This document shows positions 17,778-26,517 of a stretch of DNA of 64,000 bases, in pieces (positions within the stretch are counted from its first letter, which is position 1; every line of letters starts with the position of its first letter). Both the position numbers and the translations under genes were made by a program. This stretch comes from Peptacetobacter sp. (GTDB taxonomy: Bacteria; Bacillota; Clostridia; Peptostreptococcales; Peptostreptococcaceae): contig NZ_JARIBH010000040.1 of the NCBI RefSeq assembly GCF_029264495.1, positions 1 to 64,000 of the forward strand, given 5' to 3'. The notes under the pieces were generated by a model, which made no database searches, was not told the DNA's origin, and was given only the letters and a program-made list of their open reading frames with translations.

Positions 17778-19178
17778 CTATTTTACTAAGTCTACTATAA
17801 ACTCTTTAATATTCGGACTACTAGATATTTCTATTTCGACTTTATATTTCAAACCTATTTGTTTTATAACATTCATATAACTATTTATTATTTTTTCTTT
17901 TATATTATCATTAAATATGATTTTAACTTTTCTATAAACAGTATTTCTTGTTATATTCATTATTTTTTTCTCAATAGAATCTAATATTGCATTATTTGAT
18001 GCTTCTCCATATTTAGAACCACATCTAAAACAATCTGTTGAAAAATAGCTTTCTAATTCTTCTTTCTCTCTTCTTCTAGAAATTTCCATCAATCCTAAAG
18101 AAGTCATTCCTTTTACTTCACTTTTTCTTTTATCTCTTTTTAATTCTTCTTTCATTATATTTACTAATTTCTTTTTAGATGTATTTAGGATATTATCATC
18201 TATAAAATCAACTATAATTATTCCAGCAATATCTCTTATTATTATTTGATTTACTATCTCTTTTGCTGCTTCTTCATTTATTTTCATAGCTGTTTTGGCT
18301 AGATCTAAATTTCCAGTAAATTTACCACTATTTACATCTATAACAGTAAGTGCTTCTGTTTTTTCAATTATTAAATATCCACCATTTTTTAGCCAAACTT
18401 TTTTTGACAAATATCTATTTAGTTGTTTTTCTACTCCATATACATCAAATACATCTATATTTTTTTCTAATTTTAATATGTCCATATAATCACGATTGAT
18501 ATCTTTTAATAATTCTTTTATGTAATTATATTTTTTTTCGTCATTTATAATAATATTTTCAAATTCATTTGATATATTATCTCTTATATATTTTATAGCA
18601 CTATCTGAATTTGTATATAGAAGTTTTGGTCCTTTTCCTCTTTTAAATTCTATTTCAACATTACTGTATGCAGCATTTAATTCTTTTATATCATTTTTAA
18701 AATCATTCATACTGCATCCTTGAGCTTCAGTCCTTATTATATATCCAGTTTCATTTTTACAATTACTGTAAAATAATCTTTTTAATCTAAGTCTTTCTTT
18801 TTCATCTACTATTTTATTGGACATTGTTACTCTTTTATTACTTGGAATGTAGACTAAATATCTTCCGGAAAAACTTATTTCTTGAGTAAGTTTTGCACCT
18901 TTTGTTCCAATTTCATCTTTTATTACTTGTACAATAACATCATCGCCTGTTTTTAAATTACTTTCTTTATTTAATTTTAGATATCCGTTCTTTTCTCTTC
19001 CAATATCTACAAAGCAAGCATCCATTCCTGATAATACTTTTTGAACTTTTCCTCTATATATATTAGATACTATACTTTTTTCTATCATATTATCTATATA
19101 TATTTCTTTTAATTTTCCATCTTCTAAAATAGCAGTTTTTTGAGATGCTTCTAGTAATTCTATTATTATTTTTTTCAA
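17778..19178 (-). CDS. rng: Ribonuclease G/E family endoribonuclease
   Basis: Rne/Rng family nuclease that cleaves AU-rich single-stranded RNA during rRNA and mRNA processing. S1 domain at about 35-110; catalytic Mg-binding aspartates lie in LTVIDVNSGKFTG (about 278-290) and IIIVDFIDDN (about 320). The zinc-link retains CFRC. About 466 residues, RNase G size without the RNase E scaffold tail. The likely start is TTG 19178 (MKKIIIELLE): the GTG codons at 19190 and 19187 are themselves part of the AGGTGG ribosome site. It follows the radical-SAM pair on the same strand, a recurrent clostridial arrangement upstream of rplU. Confidence 0.92.
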   Translation of the reverse strand: MKKIIIELLEASQKTAILEDGKLKEIYIDNMIEKSIVSNIYRGKVQKVLSGMDACFVDIGREKNGYLKLNKESNLKTGDDVIVQVIKDEIGTKGAKLTQEISFSGRYLVYIPSNKRVTMSNKIVDEKERLRLKRLFYSNCKNETGYIIRTEAQGCSMNDFKNDIKELNAAYSNVEIEFKRGKGPKLLYTNSDSAIKYIRDNISNEFENIIINDEKKYNYIKELLKDINRDYMDILKLEKNIDVFDVYGVEKQLNRYLSKKVWLKNGGYLIIEKTEALTVIDVNSGKFTGNLDLAKTAMKINEEAAKEIVNQIIIRDIAGIIIVDFIDDNILNTSKKKLVNIMKEELKRDKRKSEVKGMTSLGLMEISRRREKEELESYFSTDCFRCGSKYGEASNNAILDSIEKKIMNITRNTVYRKVKIIFNDNIKEKIINSYMNVIKQIGLKYKVEIEISSSPNIKEFIVDLVK

Positions 19179-19197
19179 TAATAACACCACCTAATTA

Positions 19198-19893
19198 CTA
19201 TAATGGTGTAACTAACTGACCATCTTCAACATAATATAAATCTCTTCTTAATATATCTACATCTAAAGGATCTAGTTCTATGTTAAATAAAGATAATATC
19301 TGAGGAATAAATATATTAGTATTTAAATTTTGTATTGAACCTGTTGCAATTACTGCATTTAATGTTATTGATTCATCTTCTAAATCTAATACATCAAATG
19401 TTTTTATAAGTGGTCTTATATTCACCTCTACTATTTTTCCTTTTTTATTCTTCTTTGTTATTATTATTTCTTCTTTATTCATAAAATCTAATATTTTTGA
19501 TTTAACAAATTCTTTTGAAAGTTTTCTTTCTAGGGGTATAGTCAATAAATATTCACCCCATTCAATTATTGAAGAAAGCGCTGGAGTTGTTTTATCAATT
19601 TCTTTACATTTTATAAATTCTATTCCTTTTGGAAGTTCTGGAGTTATTTTTTCTAAGAATTCTTTTTCTGTTAATTCATCTTCTATTTCTATATCTACAT
19701 ATTCTCCATTACTTTCTGTTCCAAGAGCTAATGCATTTCCATAACTCATTTTAGGATGTGGATTAAATCCTTGAGAATAAGATAATTGTATTTCTGCTCT
19801 TCTAAAAGCTCTTTGAAGTGTTCTCTGTAAATCTAGATGAGATATATAAATCATATCTCCTTCTTTTTTAAATTTTACTCTCATTATTTTCAT
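19198..19893 (-). CDS. Radical-SAM-linked protein (TIGR03936/DUF2344 family)
   Basis: A 231-residue protein of the DUF2344 family, which always sits next to, or is fused to, the radical-SAM protein encoded just upstream. Typical are RVKFKKEGDMIYISHLDLQR and SQGFNPHPKMSYGNALALG near residues 5-60. The molecular function is not established. ATG 19893 overlaps the upstream stop in the sequence TAATG, and AGGAAGGGGA supplies its ribosome site; the longer TTG-started frame at 19899 is rejected. The stop is 8 bp before the rng ribosome site. Confidence 0.88.
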   Translation of the reverse strand: MKIMRVKFKKEGDMIYISHLDLQRTLQRAFRRAEIQLSYSQGFNPHPKMSYGNALALGTESNGEYVDIEIEDELTEKEFLEKITPELPKGIEFIKCKEIDKTTPALSSIIEWGEYLLTIPLERKLSKEFVKSKILDFMNKEEIIITKKNKKGKIVEVNIRPLIKTFDVLDLEDESITLNAVIATGSIQNLNTNIFIPQILSLFNIELDPLDVDILRRDLYYVEDGQLVTPL

Positions 19894-21737
19894 TAGCAAA
19901 GTCCCCTTCCTATATCATGTATATTTATTCCACAACCATTGCATCCTTTTCTACAATCTGGTGTAATTTCTCCATTCAATGCTTTTTTCGCTTCTCTTAT
20001 AAGGAATTTTTTGCTCACTCCGACATCTATATGGTCCCAAGGGAATACTTCATCTAAATCTCTTGTTCTATGAGCATAGAATGAAATATCTAAACCACAA
20101 AATTCCATAGCACTTTTCCATATTTCTAAATCAAAATGTTCATCCCAACCGTCAAATTTAGCTCCTAGTTCATGTGCTTTTAAAAGAACTTTCCCCAATC
20201 TTCTATCTCCTCTTGCAAATACCGCTTCCATAAGACTTGTATCTGAATCATGATAATTGTATTTTATGTTTCTATTTTTAAGTTTTCTTACTAAATATCT
20301 TTGCTTATCAACAACATTTGATTTTATTTCTTGTGGATTCCATTGGAATGGTGTAAATGGTTTCGGTACAAAAGTAGACGTACTAACAGTTACATTAAAT
20401 TTTCCTTTTATTTTTCCATTATGAACATCTCTATATATATCCACAACCTCATATGCTAAATCAGATATTCCATCTAAATCTTCATAACATTCTGTTGGAA
20501 GTCCTATCATAAAGTATAATTTTATATTATTCCATCCCATTTCAAATGCTTGTCTAGATGCTCTTGTTAAATCTTCTTCTGTTATTCCTTTATTTATAAC
20601 ATCTCTTAATCTCTGTGTTCCCGCTTCTGGTGCAAATGTTAATCCACTTTTTCTAACTTTTTGAATTTTATTTGCTATTTCCATAGAGAAATTATCTAAT
20701 CTTAATGAAGGTAATGATATACCTACATTTTTACTCGCATATTCATTTACTAAATAGTCAGTTAGCTGTTCTAATTCACTATAATCACTTGTACTTAAAG
20801 ACACTAGTGATATCTCATCATATCCAGTAGTTTTTATTAGTTTTTCTAATATTTCTTTTAGCCTATCAAAATTCTTTTCTCTTATCGGTCTATATATCAT
20901 TCCTGCTTGACAGAAACGACATCCTCTAGTACAACCTCTGAATATTTCAAGAACTATTCTATCATGTACTGTATCTATATAAGGAACTATAAATCTTTCA
21001 GGGTATTCAACTTTATTCATATCTCTTATTATTCTTTTTCTTGGATTTCTTTTTGCACAATCTCTATTTGGAGTTACACTTTTTATTGTTTGATCTTCAT
21101 TATATTCAACATCATAAAAAGATGGAACATAAACTCCTTCTATCTTTGCTATTCTTTCCAAAAATTGCTCTCTAGTTTCTCCACTTTTTTTCCATTCTTT
21201 ATATTCATTTATAACTTCTATATTCATTTCTTCCCCTTCTCCAAGAAGAGCTGCATCTATAAAATCAGACATAGGTTCACTATTGTATGCACATGAACCT
21301 CCAACCAATACAAATGGATCGCTTTCTTTTCTATCTTCTCTTAAAAGAGGTATTCCTGCTAATTCTAGCATATTAAGTATATTTGTATAACATAGTTCAT
21401 ATTGTAATGTAAATGCTACTATATCAAAATTTCTTATTGATTCTCTTGATTCAAGTCCAAAAAGAGGTATATTATTTTCTCTCATTTTTTCTTCCATATC
21501 TACTTGTGGAGCATATACTCTTTCACAAAATACATCTTCTTGTCTATTTATAACATCATATAAAATATGACTCCCTAAATGACTCATTCCAACTTCATAA
21601 ATATCAGGAAAACAATGTGCATATCTAATAAGATCAGAATTGCTTGTATCTTTATGAATTGCATTTATTTCATTTCCTAAATATCTAGCTGGTTTTTCGA
21701 CTTTTTTTAATATTTTTTTTAAATTTACTTTTCCCAT
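19893..21737 (-). CDS. B12-binding-type radical SAM protein (TIGR03960 family)
   Basis: 614-residue radical SAM protein. A B12-binding-like N-terminal domain (about 25-200, with FPDIYEVGMSHLGSHILYD) precedes the radical-SAM core, whose 4Fe-4S motif is CTRGCRFCQAG near residue 270 (CxxxCxxC). LRLDNFSMEIANKIQ and KSGLTFAPEAGTQRLRDVIN are family features. C-terminal Cys-rich CRKGCNGCGIN may bind a second cluster. The substrate is unknown; the fixed link with RNase G and ribosomal genes suggests RNA or ribosome modification, which is inference. Coupled to the downstream gene by TAATG. Confidence 0.9.
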   Translation of the reverse strand: MGKVNLKKILKKVEKPARYLGNEINAIHKDTSNSDLIRYAHCFPDIYEVGMSHLGSHILYDVINRQEDVFCERVYAPQVDMEEKMRENNIPLFGLESRESIRNFDIVAFTLQYELCYTNILNMLELAGIPLLREDRKESDPFVLVGGSCAYNSEPMSDFIDAALLGEGEEMNIEVINEYKEWKKSGETREQFLERIAKIEGVYVPSFYDVEYNEDQTIKSVTPNRDCAKRNPRKRIIRDMNKVEYPERFIVPYIDTVHDRIVLEIFRGCTRGCRFCQAGMIYRPIREKNFDRLKEILEKLIKTTGYDEISLVSLSTSDYSELEQLTDYLVNEYASKNVGISLPSLRLDNFSMEIANKIQKVRKSGLTFAPEAGTQRLRDVINKGITEEDLTRASRQAFEMGWNNIKLYFMIGLPTECYEDLDGISDLAYEVVDIYRDVHNGKIKGKFNVTVSTSTFVPKPFTPFQWNPQEIKSNVVDKQRYLVRKLKNRNIKYNYHDSDTSLMEAVFARGDRRLGKVLLKAHELGAKFDGWDEHFDLEIWKSAMEFCGLDISFYAHRTRDLDEVFPWDHIDVGVSKKFLIREAKKALNGEITPDCRKGCNGCGINIHDIGRGLC

Positions 21738-22044
21738 ATATTACTTATTTCCTCCAAATTTATTTTTATTTAATTAATGTTTTAATTTTCCATACAAAAA
21801 TACTTATAATTATTCCAATTTAACATTTTCTTTATATATATTATACAATTATAAACTAATATTTACCATTATAAAATCTCACAAGATAATCAATTTGTTT
21901 TTAACCCCACGATTATATCCAAATAATTCTAATTTTCCACTATAATAGTTAAGTAATTATCTATGATTATGTTAATATAATTTTTTGTAATTTCAATATT
22001 ATATTTTTTTATAATAAAATTTTAATTTATCTATTAATGAGATG

Positions 22045-22053
22045 TGATATAAT
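22045..22053 (+). promoter_or_regulatory. Extended -10 promoter of the flavodiiron gene
   Basis: TGATATAAT, an extended -10 element with no recognisable -35 (which such promoters can lack), about 80 bp before the gene. Confidence 0.5.
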
Positions 22054-22076
22054 ATGTTTATACATATAGGATTTTA

Positions 22077-22094
22077 AAAAGCTAGTTAGCTTTT
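22077..22094 (+). promoter_or_regulatory. Palindrome in the flavodiiron leader
   Basis: Inverted repeat AAAAGCTA / TAGCTTTT with a 2-bp spacer, ~25 bp after the -10. Too short-looped for a good RNA hairpin, so a repressor operator is the likelier reading. The regulator is unknown. Confidence 0.35.
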
Positions 22095-22133
22095 GTTAAA
22101 TATTTATAAATTAAAAAGGAGGTAAATTTCAAA

Positions 22134-23330
22134 ATGACTAATACTTTTGAAATAAAAAAAGATCTTTATTATACAGGTGTCAAAGATAAAGATCTTAAAG
22201 TTTTTGATATCATAATGGAAACTGAATTTGGTACTACTTATAACTCTTACCTTATAAAAGATGAAAAAACAGTTCTTTTTGATACTGCTAAAAAAGAGTT
22301 TAAAGATGAATTTTTATCAAATTTAAAAGAATTAACAGATATAAACGATATAGATTATGTTGTAGTTCATCATACAGAACCAGACCACGCTGGAAGTCTT
22401 AAAGCTTTATTAGAATTAAATCCTAATATAGAAGTTTATTGTACTAGAGCTGCAAAACTTTATCTTGATAGTCAATTAAATATGGAATTTAAGGCACATG
22501 TTGTTAAAGATGGAGAAACTCTTAATATAGGAAAAAGAACACTTACTTTTATTCATGCTCCTTTCCTTCATTGGGTTGATACAATGTTTACTTATGATGA
22601 ATATGATAAAGTTTTATTTACTTGTGATGCTTTCGGTGCACATTATGCTTGTACAAGTTTAGATGAATCTGATCATAATGATTATCATAAAGCTAATAAA
22701 TTATATTATGATTGCATAGTTAAACCATTTGCTAAACATGTTTTAACTGCTTTAGATAAAGTTAAAAAATTAAATTTAGATTTTGATACAATATTAACTT
22801 CTCATGGTCCTATATTAGATAGAAATATAGCCCATATAATTGCAATGTATTCAAAATGGTCTAAAGATACTGTTGAAGCAACTAAAAAAGATAGAGTTTC
22901 TATATTCTACTTATCTGCATATGGAAATACATTAGCGATGTCTAAAAAAATAGCTGAAGGACTTAAATCAGAAGGTGTTGATGTTGAAATATTTGATTTA
23001 GAAACTACTCCTCTTGATAAAGTTCATGATGCTTTAATATCTTCTAAAGGTATTATGCTTGGATCTCCTACAATAAATAAAACTATGGTTAAACCTATGT
23101 GGGATTTCTTCTCTATTGTTGATCCTGTTGCAAATACTGGTAAACTTGCAGCTGTATTCGGTTCTTATGGCTGGAGTGGAGAAGGTATATCTATTGCTCA
23201 AGCAAACGCAAAAGCAGTAGGATTTAAAATGCCTCTTGACCCACTTAAAAAGAAATTCTCACCATCAGAAGAAACTTTTGAAGATTGTTTAGAATTTGGT
23301 GTAAACTTTGCAAAAAATTTAGGTTTATAA
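22134..23330 (+). CDS. Flavodiiron protein (A-type flavoprotein, FprA family)
   Basis: Cytosolic enzyme that reduces O2 to water and/or NO to N2O, protecting anaerobes. Residues 1-250 are the metallo-beta-lactamase-like diiron domain with H80-x-E82-x-D84-H85 (HHTEPDHAG) and later ligands at H147-like FLHWVDTMF and SHGPI near 227. Residues ~257-398 are a flavodoxin domain (YLSAYGNTLAMSKKIAEGL, FGSYGWSGEG) that binds FMN. At 398 residues it is the short class without fused rubredoxin or oxidoreductase domains, so an external donor (rubredoxin or F420H2-like) is needed. Start follows AAAGGAGG. Single-gene unit, ending at 23385-23422. Confidence 0.94.
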   Translation: MTNTFEIKKDLYYTGVKDKDLKVFDIIMETEFGTTYNSYLIKDEKTVLFDTAKKEFKDEFLSNLKELTDINDIDYVVVHHTEPDHAGSLKALLELNPNIEVYCTRAAKLYLDSQLNMEFKAHVVKDGETLNIGKRTLTFIHAPFLHWVDTMFTYDEYDKVLFTCDAFGAHYACTSLDESDHNDYHKANKLYYDCIVKPFAKHVLTALDKVKKLNLDFDTILTSHGPILDRNIAHIIAMYSKWSKDTVEATKKDRVSIFYLSAYGNTLAMSKKIAEGLKSEGVDVEIFDLETTPLDKVHDALISSKGIMLGSPTINKTMVKPMWDFFSIVDPVANTGKLAAVFGSYGWSGEGISIAQANAKAVGFKMPLDPLKKKFSPSEETFEDCLEFGVNFAKNLGL

Positions 23331-23384
23331 TATTTAAATAATTTTTATAGTATATAAATTTAAATAAACAATATTAATTATATA

Positions 23385-23422
23385 AAAAAAGAGTTATCTT
23401 TATAAAAGATAACTCTTTTTTT
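23385..23422. terminator. Bidirectional terminator between flavodiiron gene and rodA
   Basis: Stem AAAAAAGAGTTATCTTT / AAAGATAACTCTTTTTT, 3-nt loop, T-runs on both sides; overlaps the end of rodA. Confidence 0.85.
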
Positions 23423-24542
23423 AGAAGTTTATTTTTTTTCTTCTCATATATATATTCATAACTAATCCTAAATTTGCCATAGATGTAAGCATTGAACTAC
23501 CACCGTAACTAACAAAAGGCAATGTTACACCTGTTACAGGTATAACTGCTACTGTCATTCCTATATTTTGTATTATTTGATATCCAAACATTCCAAGTAC
23601 ACCTATTGCTATCAAAGTTCCATAAAAATCTCTAGCTTGTTGTGCTGCATATATAATCCTAAATATAAAGGCTATATATAGACCTATTAAAATTGTCATA
23701 CCTATCGCACCAAGTTCTTCTCCAACTACAGCAAATATAAAGTCAGAATCTTGTACCGGTAAGAAATCTTCTTGGTTTTGACTTCCCTGATAAAGACCTT
23801 TACCTGTTATACCTCCAGATCCAATTGCTATTAAGGATTGCATAACTTGATAGTTCCCTTTTAAAGTAACATCTTCTGGATGTAAAAATGCTTCTATTCT
23901 TACTTTTTGATGGTCTGCCATAAGCATATACATTATAGGCATCATAGCTATTACTATTATAATCGTTCTTTTTATTATTTTGCTATCTAATCCAGCTGTG
24001 AATAACATTGCTGCTATTATACACATAAAAACAAGTGCTGTTCCAAGGTCTGGCTGTGCTAATAATAAACCTAAAAATGGTATTGCATACACGATTAAAG
24101 GCATTATATCTTTCAAAGTTCTCAATCTATCTCTTTTAGATTCTACTATTTTTGCATAACTAAGTATAAAGGTAAGTTTTACAATTTCTGAGGTTTGTAA
24201 ATCTAGTGGTCCTAATTTTAACCAAGATCTAGCTCCTCCTCTTTCCGCCCCTATACCAGGTATTAAAACTACTGCAAGAAGAATCAAACTCACAAGATAT
24301 AATTCTTTATAATATTTTCCAATTAAAGTATAGTCAACTAATAATATTAGTCCTATAATAATTGCTCCCATTCCAAACGCTGCACATTGTTTACCTATTT
24401 GGAAAAGAGCCCTTGTTGAATTTGTATTTAAATGAGTCGCACTACTCAATATAACAAGACCAAATCCAAATATCATAAGAACTATTGCAATTAATTTCCA
24501 ATCTAATTGTTTAATTAATTTTAAACTTGATTTGTAATTCAC
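23421..24542 (-). CDS. rodA: RodA, SEDS peptidoglycan glycosyltransferase
   Basis: SEDS-family polytopic membrane enzyme (~10 membrane segments, 373 residues) that polymerises lipid II during side-wall elongation together with PBP2. Family features are the GAERGGARSWLKLGPLDLQ segment, the HPEDVTLKGNYQVMQSLIAIGSGGITGKG loop, and VTGVTLPFVSYGGSSML near the C-terminus. Start is GTG 24542. RodA rather than FtsW or SpoVE because it sits in the same run as mreBCD and mrdA. Last gene of the maf-to-rodA series. Confidence 0.93.
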   Translation of the reverse strand: MNYKSSLKLIKQLDWKLIAIVLMIFGFGLVILSSATHLNTNSTRALFQIGKQCAAFGMGAIIIGLILLVDYTLIGKYYKELYLVSLILLAVVLIPGIGAERGGARSWLKLGPLDLQTSEIVKLTFILSYAKIVESKRDRLRTLKDIMPLIVYAIPFLGLLLAQPDLGTALVFMCIIAAMLFTAGLDSKIIKRTIIIVIAMMPIMYMLMADHQKVRIEAFLHPEDVTLKGNYQVMQSLIAIGSGGITGKGLYQGSQNQEDFLPVQDSDFIFAVVGEELGAIGMTILIGLYIAFIFRIIYAAQQARDFYGTLIAIGVLGMFGYQIIQNIGMTVAVIPVTGVTLPFVSYGGSSMLTSMANLGLVMNIYMRRKKINF

Positions 24543-24597
24543 CTAAATATCACCGTCCTTTTATTTAAGCTTTTGACTTAAACTAAGACCTAATTAT

Positions 24598-24879
24598 TTA
24601 TACTCTTCCTTTTAATGCTTTTAAAGGAATATTTGCTACAAGTGCAGACACTGGTTTATCAGTATCTTCCCCTCTGCATTTAGACATTTTTATTTCAAGT
24701 CCCTCTTTGTCTATTTCTGCATACTTAGATATAACTTCAATTATATCATTTTGTATTAACTCTACAAGCTCCGGAGAGCAGTCCACTCTATCGTGAACTA
24801 ATACTAATTTAAGTCTTTCTTTAGCTATATTTTTACTAGATTTTTTATCATTTGAAAAACTTTTAAATATATCGAACAC
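24598..24879 (-). CDS. minE: MinE, Min-system topological factor
   Basis: 93 residues. MinE stimulates MinD ATPase and drives pole-to-pole oscillation of the division inhibitor. The N-terminal helix contains AKERLKLVLVHDRVDCSPE, the anti-MinCD segment, and the C-terminal topology domain includes EGLEIKMSK. Starts at GTG 24879, 20 bp after minD. Presence of MinE in a Gram-positive shows the oscillating Clostridia-type Min system rather than DivIVA-only placement. Confidence 0.93.
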   Translation of the reverse strand: MFDIFKSFSNDKKSSKNIAKERLKLVLVHDRVDCSPELVELIQNDIIEVISKYAEIDKEGLEIKMSKCRGEDTDKPVSALVANIPLKALKGRV

Positions 24880-24899
24880 TAATTATTCACTCCCTATAT

Positions 24900-25691
24900 T
24901 TATTTTGAAAAAACTCTTTTTAATTTTTGAAGGAAGCTTTCTTCTATTCTTAAATCTAATAGAGGTATTTCTTCTCCCATTATTCTTGCTGCAATATTTT
25001 TGTATGCTTGTCCTGCTTTAGATTTAGGATCCATTATGGCTGCTTCACCTTTATTAGTAGATATAATTACAGTTTCATCATCTGGAATCATACCTATTAA
25101 TTCTATCCGTAAAATTTCAACAATATCATCTTTATCCATCATATCGCCTCGTTCTACCATATCATATCTAACTCTATTTATAGCCAATTTTATATCAGAT
25201 ATTTCATTTGCTTCAAGTAATCCTATTATTCTATCTGCATCTCTAACTGCAGAAACTTCTGGATTTGTTATTACAATAGCCTTATCTGCACCAGCTATAG
25301 CATTTTTAAATCCTTGTTCTATTCCCGCTGGACAATCTATTAATATATAATCAAAACTTTCTCTAAGCTGAGTGCAAAGTTTTTTCATTTGTTCTGGAGA
25401 AATTGCATCTTTATCTCTTGTTTGAGCAGCTGGTATCAAGTATAAATTTTCAAATCTTTTATCTTTTATTAAAGCTTGTTTTAATTTGCAATTTTCTTCA
25501 ACAACATCTACTATATCATAAACAATTCTGTTTTCAAGTCCCATTACAACATCTAAATTTCTAAGTCCTATATCAGCATCTAAAACTACAGTTTTTTTCC
25601 CTCTAAGACTAAGTGCTGTACCTACATTTGCGACAGTAGTGGTTTTACCAACACCACCCTTTCCTGAAGTTATAACTATTACTTCTCCCAT
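24900..25691 (-). CDS. minD: MinD, septum-site determining ATPase
   Basis: Membrane-cycling ParA/MinD-type ATPase that recruits MinC. Start set at ATG 25691 (263 residues): GGGGTGA lies just upstream and the product then begins MGEVIVITSGKGGVGKTTT as in the family; the longer frame overlaps minC. The deviant Walker A KGGVGKTT spans residues 11-18, with DADIGLRNLD switch I and DCPAGIE Walker B. The C-terminal SFLQKLKRVFSK is the amphipathic membrane-targeting helix. Confidence 0.96.
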   Translation of the reverse strand: MGEVIVITSGKGGVGKTTTVANVGTALSLRGKKTVVLDADIGLRNLDVVMGLENRIVYDIVDVVEENCKLKQALIKDKRFENLYLIPAAQTRDKDAISPEQMKKLCTQLRESFDYILIDCPAGIEQGFKNAIAGADKAIVITNPEVSAVRDADRIIGLLEANEISDIKLAINRVRYDMVERGDMMDKDDIVEILRIELIGMIPDDETVIISTNKGEAAIMDPKSKAGQAYKNIAARIMGEEIPLLDLRIEESFLQKLKRVFSK

Positions 25692-25713
25692 TTTATTCAC
25701 CCCACACATAAAT

Positions 25714-26478
25714 TTATTTACCAATTTGTGTTTCTAATATTATTCTATTTTCTGAAATAAAGGCTATTTCTGATTCTACCTTATCATTAACTTCATCTGA
25801 TATTTCATTTTCTTCTGGTGCTTCAGCAATAACATCTGCAATTTGAAGAATAGTTGGACTCAAATTCTTAGCAGCTATATATGAAGATTTATCTCCGTCA
25901 GAACCTGCATGTACAAATCCAAATAAATTTCCAAATACAACTACATTTCCAGCTGCTACTGCTTTTGCACCTACATTCATATTTCCCATTATAAGAATAT
26001 CTTTTCCAGAAACTATTTTAGAACCAGAATTCATATCAGACATTACAACTACATTTCCATCTGATTCTATAAAATCTCCAGATCTCATTTTACTTATATA
26101 TTTAGTATATATTTTTTTCATTTCTATTGAAATATCATCTTCACTTTTTTTACTACTTTCTTCAATAAGTTTATTTTCTTGAATCTTTATATCATCTTTT
26201 TGTTTTTTATTTATTTTATATTTTTCATCTTCAGGATTATAAATATCTATATTGAACTTTGTAGTAATTAATTTTTTCAAATTATCTTTATTTTCTTCTG
26301 GTAAAAACTCTGATTCTATTTTATAAATTTTAGCACCTTCAAAAAATGATTTTGATGATTCTATTTTAGATATAACTGATTTTACAATAAAATCATAATC
26401 TTTTTCATCTTTTAAATCAATTATTATCCCTTTTTTACTTCCTTTAAATTCTATTTTTTCATATTCTGAATTCTTCAA
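25714..26478 (-). CDS. minC: MinC, septum inhibitor
   Basis: FtsZ assembly inhibitor. The C-terminal beta-helix domain (about 150-225) is clear: SGDFIESDGNVVVMSDMNSG, GNMNVGAKAVAAGNVVVFGNLFGFVHAG. The N-terminal FtsZ-binding domain (1-100) is weakly conserved, and a charged linker follows. The ATG at 26487 abuts GGAGG with no spacing, so TTG at 26478 (MKNSEYEKI), 9 nt from GGAGG, is the more likely start. The protein is about 254 residues. First of minC-minD-minE. Confidence 0.9.
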   Translation of the reverse strand: MKNSEYEKIEFKGSKKGIIIDLKDEKDYDFIVKSVISKIESSKSFFEGAKIYKIESEFLPEENKDNLKKLITTKFNIDIYNPEDEKYKINKKQKDDIKIQENKLIEESSKKSEDDISIEMKKIYTKYISKMRSGDFIESDGNVVVMSDMNSGSKIVSGKDILIMGNMNVGAKAVAAGNVVVFGNLFGFVHAGSDGDKSSYIAAKNLSPTILQIADVIAEAPEENEISDEVNDKVESEIAFISENRIILETQIGK

Positions 26479-26517
26479 AATATCCATCCTCCAAAATGTG
26501 CATTCTTAATCTCAAAA

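Larger units (their letters stand above)
21738..22133. other. Divergent intergenic region, radical-SAM operon and flavodiiron gene
   Basis: 396 bp, very AT-rich, no gene visible. It contains the extended -10 promoter of the flavodiiron gene (22045-22053), a palindrome in its leader (22077-22094), and presumably the leftward promoter of the radical-SAM operon, for which I see a TATAAT-like box near 21845 but no clear -35. Confidence 0.55.

Noticed and set aside
20907-21296. 129-residue + strand frame opposite the radical-SAM gene
   Set aside because: Phe/Tyr/Ile-rich antisense shadow without ribosome site.
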